Origin: Paracoccaceae bacterium
GTDB lineage: Bacteria; Pseudomonadota; Alphaproteobacteria; Rhodobacterales; Rhodobacteraceae
Length of the DNA: 64,000 nucleotides
Direction of reading: 5' to 3'
NCBI GenBank assembly: GCA_024304985.1
Contig: JAMWZC010000002.1
Coordinates: forward strand, 372,001 to 436,000
In this document: positions 16,638 to 25,625 of the stretch, in pieces
Layout of the letters: each line of letters opens with the position of its first letter
Position numbering within the stretch: the stretch's first letter is position 1
Translations under genes and position numbers: made by a program
The notes under the pieces: generated by a model
What the model was told of the DNA's origin: nothing
Seen by the model: only the letters and a program-made list of their open reading frames with translations
Database searches by the model: none

Positions 16638-17234
16638 ATGCACCCGGTGATGCGTGGCTACATCCGGATCGTTGATGCAATCAACTACCGGTTGGGGCGG
16701 TTGGTGATGTATGGCATCTTCGTCATGGTGGCGATCCTGCTTTGGTCGTCGGTGTCCAAGACCTTCTTCACACCCTCCCTGATGACGCTGGAAATGGCGC
16801 AATTCGCCATGGTGGCCTATTACATGCTGGGCGGGCCTTATGCGTTGCAGATGGGCGCAAATGTGCGGATGGACCTATTCTATCATACATGGAGCGACAC
16901 CCGAAAAGCGTGGTTTGACGCCTTTACCGTTTTGTTCCTGCTGTTCTTCCTGGGTGTATTGCTTTGGGGTGCATTGAGTTCGACGGCCTATTCGCTGGGT
17001 TACTTCGGGCGTGAGCCGCTGACCTTCTATGGCGAATTGATCAGGGCCTTTCTGACCGGCGGGCCAAATGGCGCCTCCGAGGTGCTGGGCCGGTTCGAGC
17101 GCAGCCCGACGGCATGGCGCCCTTACATGTGGCCGATCAAGGTGCTGATGACGCTGGGCATCTTCCTGATGCTGCTTCAGGCTATCTCGGAGTTCTTCAA
17201 GGACGTGCTGCGTCTGCGTGGCGAGGTGGTGTGA
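16638..17234 (+). CDS. dctQ: TRAP transporter small permease (DctQ)
   Basis: Small membrane subunit of a tripartite ATP-independent periplasmic transporter, 198 residues with four hydrophobic segments (about 22-45, 60-80, 100-125, 165-185). The segment MGANVRMDLFYH near 75 is the usual DctQ landmark (G-x-H/N-V-R-x-D). It is longer than typical DctQ because of an extra loop (about 130-160). The ATG at 16650 is a possible later start; the ribosome binding site is weak for both. Its stop overlaps the dctM start (TGATG). Confidence 0.9.
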   Translation: MHPVMRGYIRIVDAINYRLGRLVMYGIFVMVAILLWSSVSKTFFTPSLMTLEMAQFAMVAYYMLGGPYALQMGANVRMDLFYHTWSDTRKAWFDAFTVLFLLFFLGVLLWGALSSTAYSLGYFGREPLTFYGELIRAFLTGGPNGASEVLGRFERSPTAWRPYMWPIKVLMTLGIFLMLLQAISEFFKDVLRLRGEVV

Positions 17235-18556
17235 TGTCCTACGACATGATCGCCATCTTCATGTTCTCGCTGATGATGCTGATGCTGTTCACTGGCCAGC
17301 GCGTCTTTGCTGCCATCGGTGGTGTGGCGGCGGTGTCTGCCATGATGCTCTGGGGCACGGGCGGGGCGGAAATCCCCTTTTCGGCAGCGATGAAACTGAT
17401 GAAATGGTATCCGCTGCTGACGCTGCCGATGTTCATTTTCATGGGCTACATACTGTCGGAAAGCAAACTGGCCGATGATCTCTACAGGATGTTTCATGTC
17501 TGGATGGGGCCGGTGTCGGGTGGTCTGGCGATCGGCACGATCGGGTTGATGGTGCTGGTCTCGGCGATGAACGGCCTGAGCGTTGCAGGCATGGCAATAG
17601 GAGCCACCATCGCGCTGCCCGAACTGCTGCGGCGTGGCTATGACAAGCAAATGGTCACGGGTGTCATTCAAGCGGGGTCCAGCCTTGGTATCCTTGTGCC
17701 GCCTTCGGTCGTTCTGGTGCTTTACGCAATGATCGCGCGGCAGCCGGTGGGTCAGTTGTGGCTGGCAGGCGTGGTGCCGGGGCTGATGATGGCGGGGATG
17801 TTCATTCTGTACATCTATATCCGCTGTCGATTGAATCCGACCTTGGGCCCGGTCCTGCCCATTGAGGAGCGGAATGTCTCACGCGCAGAAAAGCTGCGCC
17901 TTCTCAGCGCGGGCCTGCTGCCGCTGGTGATCTTTGCTGCGATGATGGTGCCTTTTGTGAACGGCTGGACAAGCCTTGTCGAAAGCTCGGCCATCGGGGC
18001 CATGACTGCCTTCTTCGCGGCTGTCCTCAAGGGCCGCATGACACGAGCGGTTTTTGAAACCTCGGTCCGCCAGACCTTGATGATCTCCTGCATGTTCATG
18101 TGGATCATTCTGGCGGCTCTGGGATTTGGCGCGATCTTTGACGGGCTGGGTGCGGTGCGGGCCATCGACACGCTGTTCACCGACCGGCTTGGCCTGAACC
18201 CTTGGGTCATCCTGATCTTGATGCAGCTTTCGTTTCTGCTGATGGGGACCTTTCTGGACGATACCGCAATGCTAGTGATCGTGGCGCCCCTTTATGTCCC
18301 GCTGGTGGGCGCATTGGGCTTTGACCTGATCTGGTATGGGATCCTTTACACGATCACCACGCAGATTGCTTATATGACGCCGCCTTTCGGCTATAATCTG
18401 TTCTTGATGCGGGCCATGGCCCCACCCGAGATCACGTTGCGCGATATATACGCGTCGATCCTGCCGTTCGTATTGGTGATGTTGTGTGCGCTGGCCCTGA
18501 TCATGATCTTCCCGCAGATCGCGCTCTGGCTGCCCGAATTGGTTTACGGAAAATGA
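17234..18556 (+). CDS. dctM: TRAP transporter large permease (DctM)
   Basis: Large membrane subunit of the TRAP transporter, which uses an ion gradient for solute uptake. The 440-residue product has 11-12 hydrophobic segments. It carries the family features MFIFMGYILSESKLADDLY (near 65) and IQAGSSLGILVPPSVVLVLYA (near 150), plus LNPWVILILMQLSFLLMGTFLDD towards the end. The start at 17234 overlaps the dctQ stop; the frame is open further upstream only by chance. A 66-bp gap separates it from the receptor gene. Confidence 0.93.
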   Translation: MSYDMIAIFMFSLMMLMLFTGQRVFAAIGGVAAVSAMMLWGTGGAEIPFSAAMKLMKWYPLLTLPMFIFMGYILSESKLADDLYRMFHVWMGPVSGGLAIGTIGLMVLVSAMNGLSVAGMAIGATIALPELLRRGYDKQMVTGVIQAGSSLGILVPPSVVLVLYAMIARQPVGQLWLAGVVPGLMMAGMFILYIYIRCRLNPTLGPVLPIEERNVSRAEKLRLLSAGLLPLVIFAAMMVPFVNGWTSLVESSAIGAMTAFFAAVLKGRMTRAVFETSVRQTLMISCMFMWIILAALGFGAIFDGLGAVRAIDTLFTDRLGLNPWVILILMQLSFLLMGTFLDDTAMLVIVAPLYVPLVGALGFDLIWYGILYTITTQIAYMTPPFGYNLFLMRAMAPPEITLRDIYASILPFVLVMLCALALIMIFPQIALWLPELVYGK

Positions 18557-18622
18557 CCTCCGCAAGGAGCAACAAAAAGGCAAGAACCGCCCTTTGAACC
18601 AAAAGCAACAGGAGAGAATGAA

Positions 18623-19654
18623 ATGACAACAAGACGCAAATTCCTGACCACAGCCGCATTGGCAGGCCCCGCCGCACTGGCCACGCCCGCTATTGCGCAA
18701 AGCACCATTCGCTGGCGTATGCAAACCTATGCCGGTGCCGCGCTGGGCGAGCATGTGATCAAGCCTGCCGTGGACATGTTCAACAAGATCGCCGGCGACA
18801 AGATGCAGATCGAGCTGTTCTATGCCGATCAGATCGTTCCGACCGGAGAACTGTTTCAGGCGCTTCAACGCGGCACGCTGGACGCAGTGCAGTCGGATGA
18901 CGACTCCATGGCCTCGCCGACCGAAGTCACGGTGTTCGGCGGCTATTTCCCTTTCGCCTCGCGCTACTCTCTCGACGTGCCGGTGTTGTTTAACCAGTAT
19001 GGCCTGAACGAGATCTGGGACGCTGAATATTCCGCCGTCGGCGTGAAGCACATCAGCGCTGGCGCCTGGGATCCCTGCCATTTCGCCACCAAGGACCCGA
19101 TCAACAGTCTCGCCGATCTGCAAGGCAAGCGCGTGTTCACCTTCCCGACGGCTGGACGTTTCCTTGCGCAATTCGGCGTCGTCCCCGTCACCCTGCCTTG
19201 GGAAGATATCGAGGTCGCGGTCCAGACCGGCGAGCTGGATGGGATCGCTTGGTCGGGCATCACCGAGGATTATACGGTCGGCTGGGCTGATGTGACCAAC
19301 TACTTCCTGACCAACAACATCTCGGGCGCATGGGCTGGATCGTTCTTTGCCAATATGGATCGCTGGAACGAATTGCCCGAGGACATGCAGACCTTGTTCC
19401 GCGTCTGCTGCGATCAGTCGCACTACTATCGCCAGTGGTGGTATTGGGGCGGCGAGGCGAACCTGCGCGTCAACGGCACCAAACTCCAACTGACCAGCAT
19501 CCCTGACGAAGAATGGAAAACCGTCGAAGATGCTGCGCTGGTCTTCTGGGACGAAATCGCATCGGAATCTGAGGTCAAAGCCAAGGTGGTCGAGATCTTC
19601 AAGAAGTATAATGCCGACATGCAGAAGGCCGGACGGCCCTATCGCTACACCTGA
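18623..19654 (+). CDS. dctP: TRAP transporter substrate-binding protein (DctP)
   Basis: Periplasmic receptor of the TRAP transporter, 343 residues, with a twin-arginine signal (TTRRKFLTTAALAG, cleavage after AIAQ near 26). LADLQGKRVFTFPTAGRFL around 165 matches the region where DctP proteins use Arg to bind an organic carboxylate. The Trp/Tyr-rich segment HYYRQWWYWGGEANL near 275 resembles the TakP-type (2-keto acid) receptor group. AGGAGAG lies upstream of the ATG. TRAP receptors normally need a carboxylate on the ligand. The solute is therefore probably an acid, unlike the ligand expected for the Pot-like importer. Confidence 0.9.
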   Translation: MTTRRKFLTTAALAGPAALATPAIAQSTIRWRMQTYAGAALGEHVIKPAVDMFNKIAGDKMQIELFYADQIVPTGELFQALQRGTLDAVQSDDDSMASPTEVTVFGGYFPFASRYSLDVPVLFNQYGLNEIWDAEYSAVGVKHISAGAWDPCHFATKDPINSLADLQGKRVFTFPTAGRFLAQFGVVPVTLPWEDIEVAVQTGELDGIAWSGITEDYTVGWADVTNYFLTNNISGAWAGSFFANMDRWNELPEDMQTLFRVCCDQSHYYRQWWYWGGEANLRVNGTKLQLTSIPDEEWKTVEDAALVFWDEIASESEVKAKVVEIFKKYNADMQKAGRPYRYT

Positions 19655-19695
19655 TATCTCTTGCGGGCAGGCGTGGCCTGCTCAAGGATCACAGG

Positions 19696-19720
19696 CGGCC
19701 CCGGCACTTGTGCGGGGCCG
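19696..19720 (+). terminator. Hairpin between dctP and the ligase gene
   Basis: CGGCCCCG pairs with CGGGGCCG around a 9-nt loop, without a T tract. It is a probable attenuator or mRNA-stabilising hairpin after the receptor gene, like the one at 14313-14341. Confidence 0.6.
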
Positions 19721-19766
19721 TCTGCGGGAACGGCAGACGACACAAAGACATAAGGGAGGCCACGAC

Positions 19767-21131
19767 ATGGCCGGATTGATGACATTCGAGGCCCTGAAAT
19801 CCGCTGTTGCTGCGGGGACTGTGGATACGGTTCTGGCCTGCATCGTGGATATGCAAGGCCGCCTGCAGGGCAAGCGTTTCGTGGCGCAGCATTTCATCGA
19901 CAGCGCGTGGGAAGAAACTCATTGCTGCAATTACCTGCTGGCGACCGATATAGCCATGGCCACGCCCGATGGCTATGCCGCGACCAGCTGGCAAAAGGGC
20001 TATGGCGATTACATGATGAAGCCTGACCTTGGCACGATCCGTCCGCTGCCTTGGCTCGAGGGGACGGTCATGGTGATGTGCGATGTGATGGATCATCACG
20101 GCCATCATGAAATCGCCCATTCCCCCCGCGCGATGCTGAAGAAGCAGATCCAACGTGTCGAGGCGCTGGGCCTGACACCGATCATGGCGACCGAGTTGGA
20201 GTTCTTCCTGTTCGCGCGCTCCTTCAAGCAGATCGCCGCTTCTGGATTCCGTGATCTGGAGCCGATCAGCAACTATAATGAGGATTACAACATCCTCCAG
20301 ACCACGCGAGAGGAGCACGTGATGCGTCCTCTGCGCAATCACCTCTACGCCGCAGGGATCCCGGTCGAGAATTCCAAGGGCGAGGCTGAGGCCGGGCAGG
20401 AAGAGCTGAACATCCGCTATGCGCCCGCGCTGGACACCGCCGATCACCATACGATTGCCAAGCACGCAGCCAAGGAAATCGCCGACCAACACGGGCATGC
20501 CGCCAGCTTCTTGCCGAAATGGCATCAGGACCGTGTCGGCAGTTCGTCTCATGTCCACCAGTCCTTATGGAAGGACGGCGCGAATGCGTTTTTTGATCCG
20601 GATGCCGAACACGGCATGTCCGATCTCATGCGGAAATACATGGCCGGGCTGATCCGCTACGCCCCCGATATGACCGTGTTCATGGCCCCCTATATCAACA
20701 GCTACAAACGCTTCTCCAAAGCCACCTTCGCGCCGACCAAGACGGTCTGGTCCGTGGACAATCGCACGGCCGGGTTCCGCCTGTGTGGTGAAGGCAGCAA
20801 GGCGATCCGCGTGGAGTGCCGCATTCCCGGCTCTGATATGAACCCCTATGTCGCCATGGCCGCGATGCTGGCTGCCGGTCTGGCCGGGATAGAAGAAGGG
20901 CTGGAGTTGCAGCGCCCCACCACGGGTGACATCTATCAAGCGGCACAAGGCGGCGAGATCCCCAGGACCCTGCGCGATGCGGTGGATACGCTGCGCCACT
21001 CCAAAATGCTGCGGGCCGCGATGGGCGATGACGTGATCGACCATTACACCCGCGCCGCCCTGTGGGAGATCGAGGAGTTCGACCGCGTGGTGACCGACTA
21101 TGAAATTGCCCGTGGCTTCGAGCGGGCCTGA
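19767..21131 (+). CDS. Glutamine synthetase family gamma-glutamyl-amine ligase
   Basis: ATP-dependent ligase of the GlnA/PuuA/GlnT superfamily, predicted to join glutamate to an amine as the entry step of a gamma-glutamyl pathway. The 454-residue product has the metal-binding segment TELEFFLFA (near 145), the ELNIRYAP region (near 215), FLPKWHQDRVGSSSHVHQSL (near 250) and the substrate Arg segment NRTAGFRLCG (near 332). It lacks the Tyr-adenylation region of housekeeping GlnA, and its neighbours are not nitrogen-regulation genes. AGGGAGG lies before the ATG. It is followed after 6 bp by the aldehyde dehydrogenase gene. The amine could be a polyamine, a monoamine or an amino alcohol. Confidence 0.85.
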   Translation: MAGLMTFEALKSAVAAGTVDTVLACIVDMQGRLQGKRFVAQHFIDSAWEETHCCNYLLATDIAMATPDGYAATSWQKGYGDYMMKPDLGTIRPLPWLEGTVMVMCDVMDHHGHHEIAHSPRAMLKKQIQRVEALGLTPIMATELEFFLFARSFKQIAASGFRDLEPISNYNEDYNILQTTREEHVMRPLRNHLYAAGIPVENSKGEAEAGQEELNIRYAPALDTADHHTIAKHAAKEIADQHGHAASFLPKWHQDRVGSSSHVHQSLWKDGANAFFDPDAEHGMSDLMRKYMAGLIRYAPDMTVFMAPYINSYKRFSKATFAPTKTVWSVDNRTAGFRLCGEGSKAIRVECRIPGSDMNPYVAMAAMLAAGLAGIEEGLELQRPTTGDIYQAAQGGEIPRTLRDAVDTLRHSKMLRAAMGDDVIDHYTRAALWEIEEFDRVVTDYEIARGFERA

Positions 21132-21137
21132 CTGGAA

Positions 21138-22520
21138 ATGACCAAGATGATCAGATGTATCTCGCCGATTGATGGATCGGTTTATCTCGAGCGTCCCGCT
21201 TTGTCGCTGGACGCCGCACAAGCCGCCGCGGCGCGCGCGCGCGCCGCGCAGAAGGGATGGGCCGCGCGCCCCTTGGCCGAACGCATCGCGCTGGTCCTCA
21301 AGGCCGTCGAGCATGTGGGTGCCATGAACGATGTGATCGTGCCGGAACTGGCGCATCAGATGGGTCGCCCCATCCGCTATGGCGGCGAATTCCGCGGCTT
21401 CAACGAACGCGCGCAGTATATGGCCGAAATCGCGCAAACCGCCCTCGCCCCCATCGTTCTGGAAGACAGCGCCGCCTTCAAACGCCACATCACGCGCGAG
21501 GCGCATGGCGTTGTTCTGGTCATCGCGCCGTGGAACTACCCTTACATGACCGCCATCAACACCGTCGCCCCCGCCCTGATCGCGGGCAATACGGTGGTGC
21601 TCAAACACGCAAGCCAAACCCTCAAGGTCGGTGAGCGTATGGCCGAGGCGTTTCATGCCGCTGGCATCCCTGAGGAAGTATTCCAGAACGTCGTGCTGGA
21701 TCACGATACGACGTCCGCACTGATTGCGGCGCGTGCCTTTGATTTCGTGAACTTCACCGGATCGGTCGCCGGTGGCCGCGCCATTGAACGCGCCGCGGCG
21801 GGCACCTTTACCGGGCTGGGGCTGGAACTGGGCGGCAAAGACCCCGGCTATGTCATGGAAGACGCCGATCTGGACGCCGCCGTCGATACGCTGATGGATG
21901 CGGCGATGTTCAACTCGGGGCAGTGCTGCTGCGGGATAGAACGCATCTATGTGCATGAGAGCCTGTTTGACGCTTTCGTGGAAAAATCAGTTGCGCTGGT
22001 ATCCGGCTACAAGCTGGGCAATCCGCTTGATCCCGAAACCACGCTTGGCCCGATGGCGCAGGTGCGGTTCGCCGATCTGGTGCGGGCGCAAACCGCCGAG
22101 GCTGTCGCCGCAGGCGCGAAAGCCCTGATCGACCCCACGCTTTTCCCGCAGGATGGCGGCGCTTACCTGATGCCGCAAATCCTGATCAACGTTGATCATT
22201 CCATGCGTGTGATGCGAGAGGAAAGCTTTGGTCCCGTCGTCGGGATCATGCCGGTGAAGGACGATGCCGAGGCGCTGCGCCTGATGAATGACAGCGATTA
22301 TGGCCTGACAGCTTCCCTCTGGACCGCTGATGTGGATCGCGCCGAACGCCTTGGCGCACAGATCGAAACCGGCACGGTCTTTCTGAACCGCGCCGATTAT
22401 CTGGACCCCGGCCTGTGCTGGACCGGATGCAAGGACACCGGACGCGGCGGCGGGCTGTCGGTGATCGGCTATCACAACCTGACCCGTCCGAAATCCTACC
22501 ACCTGAGGAAACAGCAATGA
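21138..22520 (+). CDS. NAD(P)-dependent aldehyde dehydrogenase
   Basis: Oxidises an aldehyde intermediate to the acid. The 460-residue product has the NAD-binding PWNYPYMTAINTVAPALIAGN (131-151), general base Glu230 in LELGGKDPG, and a catalytic Cys in GQCCCG (Cys264 by the GQxC pattern; three Cys in a row). In context it would oxidise a gamma-glutamylated or free amino aldehyde made by the aminotransferase or the alcohol dehydrogenase. It begins 6 bp after the ligase gene and overlaps the next gene by 4 bp, so the three enzymes are one translational unit. Confidence 0.92.
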   Translation: MTKMIRCISPIDGSVYLERPALSLDAAQAAAARARAAQKGWAARPLAERIALVLKAVEHVGAMNDVIVPELAHQMGRPIRYGGEFRGFNERAQYMAEIAQTALAPIVLEDSAAFKRHITREAHGVVLVIAPWNYPYMTAINTVAPALIAGNTVVLKHASQTLKVGERMAEAFHAAGIPEEVFQNVVLDHDTTSALIAARAFDFVNFTGSVAGGRAIERAAAGTFTGLGLELGGKDPGYVMEDADLDAAVDTLMDAAMFNSGQCCCGIERIYVHESLFDAFVEKSVALVSGYKLGNPLDPETTLGPMAQVRFADLVRAQTAEAVAAGAKALIDPTLFPQDGGAYLMPQILINVDHSMRVMREESFGPVVGIMPVKDDAEALRLMNDSDYGLTASLWTADVDRAERLGAQIETGTVFLNRADYLDPGLCWTGCKDTGRGGGLSVIGYHNLTRPKSYHLRKQQ

Positions 22521-23662
22521 CCCTGCGCGCCAACTGGTCCTATCCCACCGCCATCCGTTTCGGGGCGGGCCGCATCTCTGAACTGGCCGAGGCTTGTGCT
22601 GCGGCAGGTATCCGCAAACCCCTGCTGGTGACCGACAAGGGGCTGGCCAGCCTGCCCATCACCGCAGCCACGCTGGATCTGATGCAGGCCGCCGGACTGG
22701 GCCGTGCCCTGTTCGCCGATGTCGATCCAAACCCGACCGAGATCAACTTGGCCGCCGGTGTAGCTGCCTACAAGGCGGGCGGGCATGACGGGGTGGTCGC
22801 TTTCGGCGGCGGCTCGGGCCTTGATCTGGGCAAGGCGGTGGCCTTCATGGCGGGCCAGACCCGGCCCGTCTGGGATTACGAGGATATCGGCGACTGGTGG
22901 ACCCGCGCCGATTCATCGGCCATCGCGCCCATCGTGGCAGTGCCGACCACCGCGGGAACAGGGTCCGAGGTGGGCCGCGCATCCGTCCTGACCAATTCGG
23001 TCACGCATGAGAAGAAGATCATCTTTCACCCGAAGATCCTGCCATCCGTGGTGATCTGCGATCCTGAACTGACCGTGGGCATGCCAAAGGCGATCACTGC
23101 GGGCACCGGGATGGATGCCTTCGCCCATTGTCTTGAGGCCTATTGCTCGCCGCATTTCCACCCTATGAGCCAAGGAATTGCGCTGGAAGGGATGCGGTTG
23201 GTCAAGGAATATCTCCCGCGCGCCTATGCTGATGGCACCGATATAGAGGCCCGCGGCCAGATGATGGCGGCAGCAGCGATGGGGGCCGTTGCGTTCCAAA
23301 AGGGCTTGGGCGCGATCCACGCGATCAGCCACCCGATCGGGGCGGTGCATAACACGCATCACGGCACCACGAATGCGGTGGTGATGCAGCCCGTTCTGCG
23401 CTTCAACCGCGCGGCGATCGAGGAGCGGATTGAGCAGGCTGCAGCTTACTTGGGCATTTCAGGCGGGTTCGACGGCTTCTATGCCTTTGTGGGTGCCTTG
23501 AATGCAAAGCTTGGGATCCCCGCCAACCTGACCGCCCTTGGCGTCACGAACCCTGACTTGGCGGCATTGACAGCCTCGGCCCTGCAAGACCCCAGCACGG
23601 GCGGCAATCCGGTCGAAATGACAGCCGAGAACACGCGGGCCTTGCTGGAAGCGTGCCTCTGA
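22517..23662 (+). CDS. Iron-containing (type III) alcohol dehydrogenase
   Basis: NAD-dependent alcohol dehydrogenase of the Fe-ADH family, 381 residues. The nucleotide loop is GGGSGLDLGK (97-106). Predicted metal ligands are Asp200, His204, His268 and His282, all present (MDAFAHCLEAY, GAIHAISHPIG, NTHHGTTN), so it should be active. It overlaps the aldehyde dehydrogenase gene by ATGA and ends at the terminator 23673-23705. Polyamine gamma-glutamyl pathways do not normally need such an enzyme. Its presence suggests a hydroxylated substrate (for example an amino alcohol) or reduction of a semialdehyde. Confidence 0.92.
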   Translation: MTLRANWSYPTAIRFGAGRISELAEACAAAGIRKPLLVTDKGLASLPITAATLDLMQAAGLGRALFADVDPNPTEINLAAGVAAYKAGGHDGVVAFGGGSGLDLGKAVAFMAGQTRPVWDYEDIGDWWTRADSSAIAPIVAVPTTAGTGSEVGRASVLTNSVTHEKKIIFHPKILPSVVICDPELTVGMPKAITAGTGMDAFAHCLEAYCSPHFHPMSQGIALEGMRLVKEYLPRAYADGTDIEARGQMMAAAAMGAVAFQKGLGAIHAISHPIGAVHNTHHGTTNAVVMQPVLRFNRAAIEERIEQAAAYLGISGGFDGFYAFVGALNAKLGIPANLTALGVTNPDLAALTASALQDPSTGGNPVEMTAENTRALLEACL

Positions 23663-23672
23663 CAATTTGAAG

Positions 23673-23705
23673 AACCCGGGGCCGCCGACTGGCTGCCCCG
23701 GGTTT
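23673..23705. terminator. Bidirectional intrinsic terminator
   Basis: AACCCGGGGC pairs with GCCCCGGGTT (10 bp) around a 12-nt loop. It separates the end of the catabolic operon from the convergent NCS2 permease gene. Confidence 0.85.
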
Positions 23706-23710
23706 GGTCC

Positions 23711-25060
23711 TCAGTCGATCTCTTCCGGTAGAACCAGATTGAGGATGATCGACAAACCTGCAGCAGGCAGCAGCCCCGATGTCAGCAGGATCTGAAGTGT
23801 TTTCGGCAGATGTTGCAGCGCGGTTGGCTCCAGCTGCAGGCCCAGACCCACCGACAGCGACACAGCAAAGATCACCATGTTCCGGCGGTTCCAGCTGACA
23901 TCCGACAGCATGTTCACACCTGCCGCACAGACCATGCCAAACATGACGATCACACCGCCGCCCAGCACGTTGATCGGCACGGTCGATACAATGGCCCCGA
24001 ACTTGGGCACCAGACCGCAGACGATCAGGAAGATCGCGCCGATGGTCACGACATGGCGACTCATCACGCCGGTCATGCTGATCAGACCCACGTTCTGGCT
24101 GAAGGACGTGTTGGGCAACCCGCCAAAGATGCCGGCCACGGCTGTGCCCACGCCGTCGGCATAGGTGGCACCCGTGATCTCGCGGTCCGTCGCTTCGCGC
24201 CCCGCGCCGCCCTTGCAGATACCCGATACATCGCCCACGGTTTCAATGGCAGAGATCACCGCCATGAAACACATGCCGATAATAATGGCGATGTTGAACT
24301 CGATGCCCCATCTGAAGGGCGTCGGCAATTCGAACATACCCGCGCGGGCCACGTTGCCGAAGCTTACCTGCCCCATGAGATAGGCAACCACATAGCCCGC
24401 GATCAGGCCGATCAGCACGGCTGCGACCGACATCATCCCGCGCGTGAAGAACTTGAGCGCAAGGGTGACCACGATGACCACCAGCGCAGGCGTCCACATC
24501 GCCAATGATCCGAATTCAGGCTTGCCCATCAAGGGCACACCGCCCGCCGCATATTGAATGCCTACCTTGACCAGCGCCAGACCGATCATCAGCACGATCA
24601 ATCCTGTCACCAGCGGCGGCAGGGCAAAACGAAGCTTGCCTATGAAGGTGCCCAGAAAGACATGGAACAGCCCGCCGATGGCAACACCTGTCATCAGCCC
24701 GGCCAGCCCCGCGGTACCCTGCCCTGCAACGGCCGGGATCATCACGGGCAAGAAGGCGAAGGACGTGCCCTGCACGATGGGCAAACGCGCGCCGACGGGG
24801 CTGAAACCGATGGTCTGGAACAGCGTGGCGATGCCTGCGAACAGCATGGACATCTGGATCATGTAGATCATGTTCGGGAAATCGGGCGAGTTCGAGCCAA
24901 AGCCAAATCCTGCCGCACCCGCCACGATGATGGCAGGCGTCACGTTTGATACGAACATGGCCAGCACATGCTGGATGCCCAGTGGCACGGCCTTGGCAAG
25001 GGCCGGAGTATAATTTGGGTCGCGCAATTGGTCGGGCGTACCCAGCGAGGTGTCAGCCAT
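23711..25060 (-). CDS. NCS2 family purine permease (probable urate/xanthine transporter)
   Basis: Inner-membrane nucleobase:cation symporter, 449 residues with 12-14 hydrophobic segments. The family core is visible: ETVGDVSGIC near 270, then IFGGLPNTSFSQNVGLISMTGV near 315, containing the QNVG motif of purine members (UapA/XanQ/UacT). The downstream and upstream genes break down urate products, so urate is the likeliest substrate. Xanthine is possible. It is the last gene of the leftward purine operon, 57 bp after allA. Confidence 0.9.
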   Translation of the reverse strand: MADTSLGTPDQLRDPNYTPALAKAVPLGIQHVLAMFVSNVTPAIIVAGAAGFGFGSNSPDFPNMIYMIQMSMLFAGIATLFQTIGFSPVGARLPIVQGTSFAFLPVMIPAVAGQGTAGLAGLMTGVAIGGLFHVFLGTFIGKLRFALPPLVTGLIVLMIGLALVKVGIQYAAGGVPLMGKPEFGSLAMWTPALVVIVVTLALKFFTRGMMSVAAVLIGLIAGYVVAYLMGQVSFGNVARAGMFELPTPFRWGIEFNIAIIIGMCFMAVISAIETVGDVSGICKGGAGREATDREITGATYADGVGTAVAGIFGGLPNTSFSQNVGLISMTGVMSRHVVTIGAIFLIVCGLVPKFGAIVSTVPINVLGGGVIVMFGMVCAAGVNMLSDVSWNRRNMVIFAVSLSVGLGLQLEPTALQHLPKTLQILLTSGLLPAAGLSIILNLVLPEEID

Positions 25061-25117
25061 CCCTGAAGTCTCCTTGTTGATATGATGGGGTGAGCCCTCT
25101 TGGCGGGGCCTTGCGGT

Positions 25118-25606
25118 TCAGCGCGTGATGATGCGGGGCACCTCAAGCGGGAATTCCTGTAGGTTCGGCGTGGCGCCGATCCGGTCGATGACGGCAAAAA
25201 GGCCAGGGGCCTGCAGCGGTGTCAGCACACCGTGCCACGTGCCGCGATGCAGGTTGACGCCCTGACCGGGAGCCGCGATGAAAGCCGTGATCCGGCCGGG
25301 CTGGCCTGCGTCATCTTCGGCCACGATCACCAGCCAATCGGTCATGCTCATCGGAATGAAGGCTTGCGATCCGTCGGGATGCCGCTCCAGCAGATCAAGC
25401 GTGTAGGGCAGGCTGCGCGGTTCCGCCTTGAAAACACTGATGCCAGCGCGCCCCTCGGGGCCAAAATCAAGCTGCGCGCGGTCGTGCCAACGGCCGCAGA
25501 AGCCCTGATTGATCATCTTGTCCGCTTGCCCCTCCGCCTCAAGCACATCGCCATAGGGTGCGAAATCCTGTGCCGTCAAAGGGCGGGCCGTGATCGTGGT
25601 CTGCAT
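25118..25606 (-). CDS. allA: Ureidoglycolate lyase
   Basis: Splits ureidoglycolate into glyoxylate and urea, the last step of this purine route. The 162-residue product is family-sized. It contains FAPYGDVLE, a KMINQGFCGRWHD segment, ISVFKAEPRSLPYTLDLLERHPDGSQAFIP split by the cupin fold, and GVNLHRGTWHGVLTPL with the conserved His residues. AGGAGGT lies just before the chosen ATG; the frame is open for 56 codons upstream without such a site. It lies 62 bp after the ureidoglycine aminohydrolase gene, the preceding enzyme in the pathway. Confidence 0.93.
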   Translation of the reverse strand: MQTTITARPLTAQDFAPYGDVLEAEGQADKMINQGFCGRWHDRAQLDFGPEGRAGISVFKAEPRSLPYTLDLLERHPDGSQAFIPMSMTDWLVIVAEDDAGQPGRITAFIAAPGQGVNLHRGTWHGVLTPLQAPGLFAVIDRIGATPNLQEFPLEVPRIITR

Positions 25607-25625
25607 CGGAACCTCCTGTGACGGT

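Noticed and set aside
18272-19489. 405-codon minus-strand open frame opposite dctM/dctP
   Set aside because: It spans two real genes and the gap between them on the other strand; low-complexity translation.
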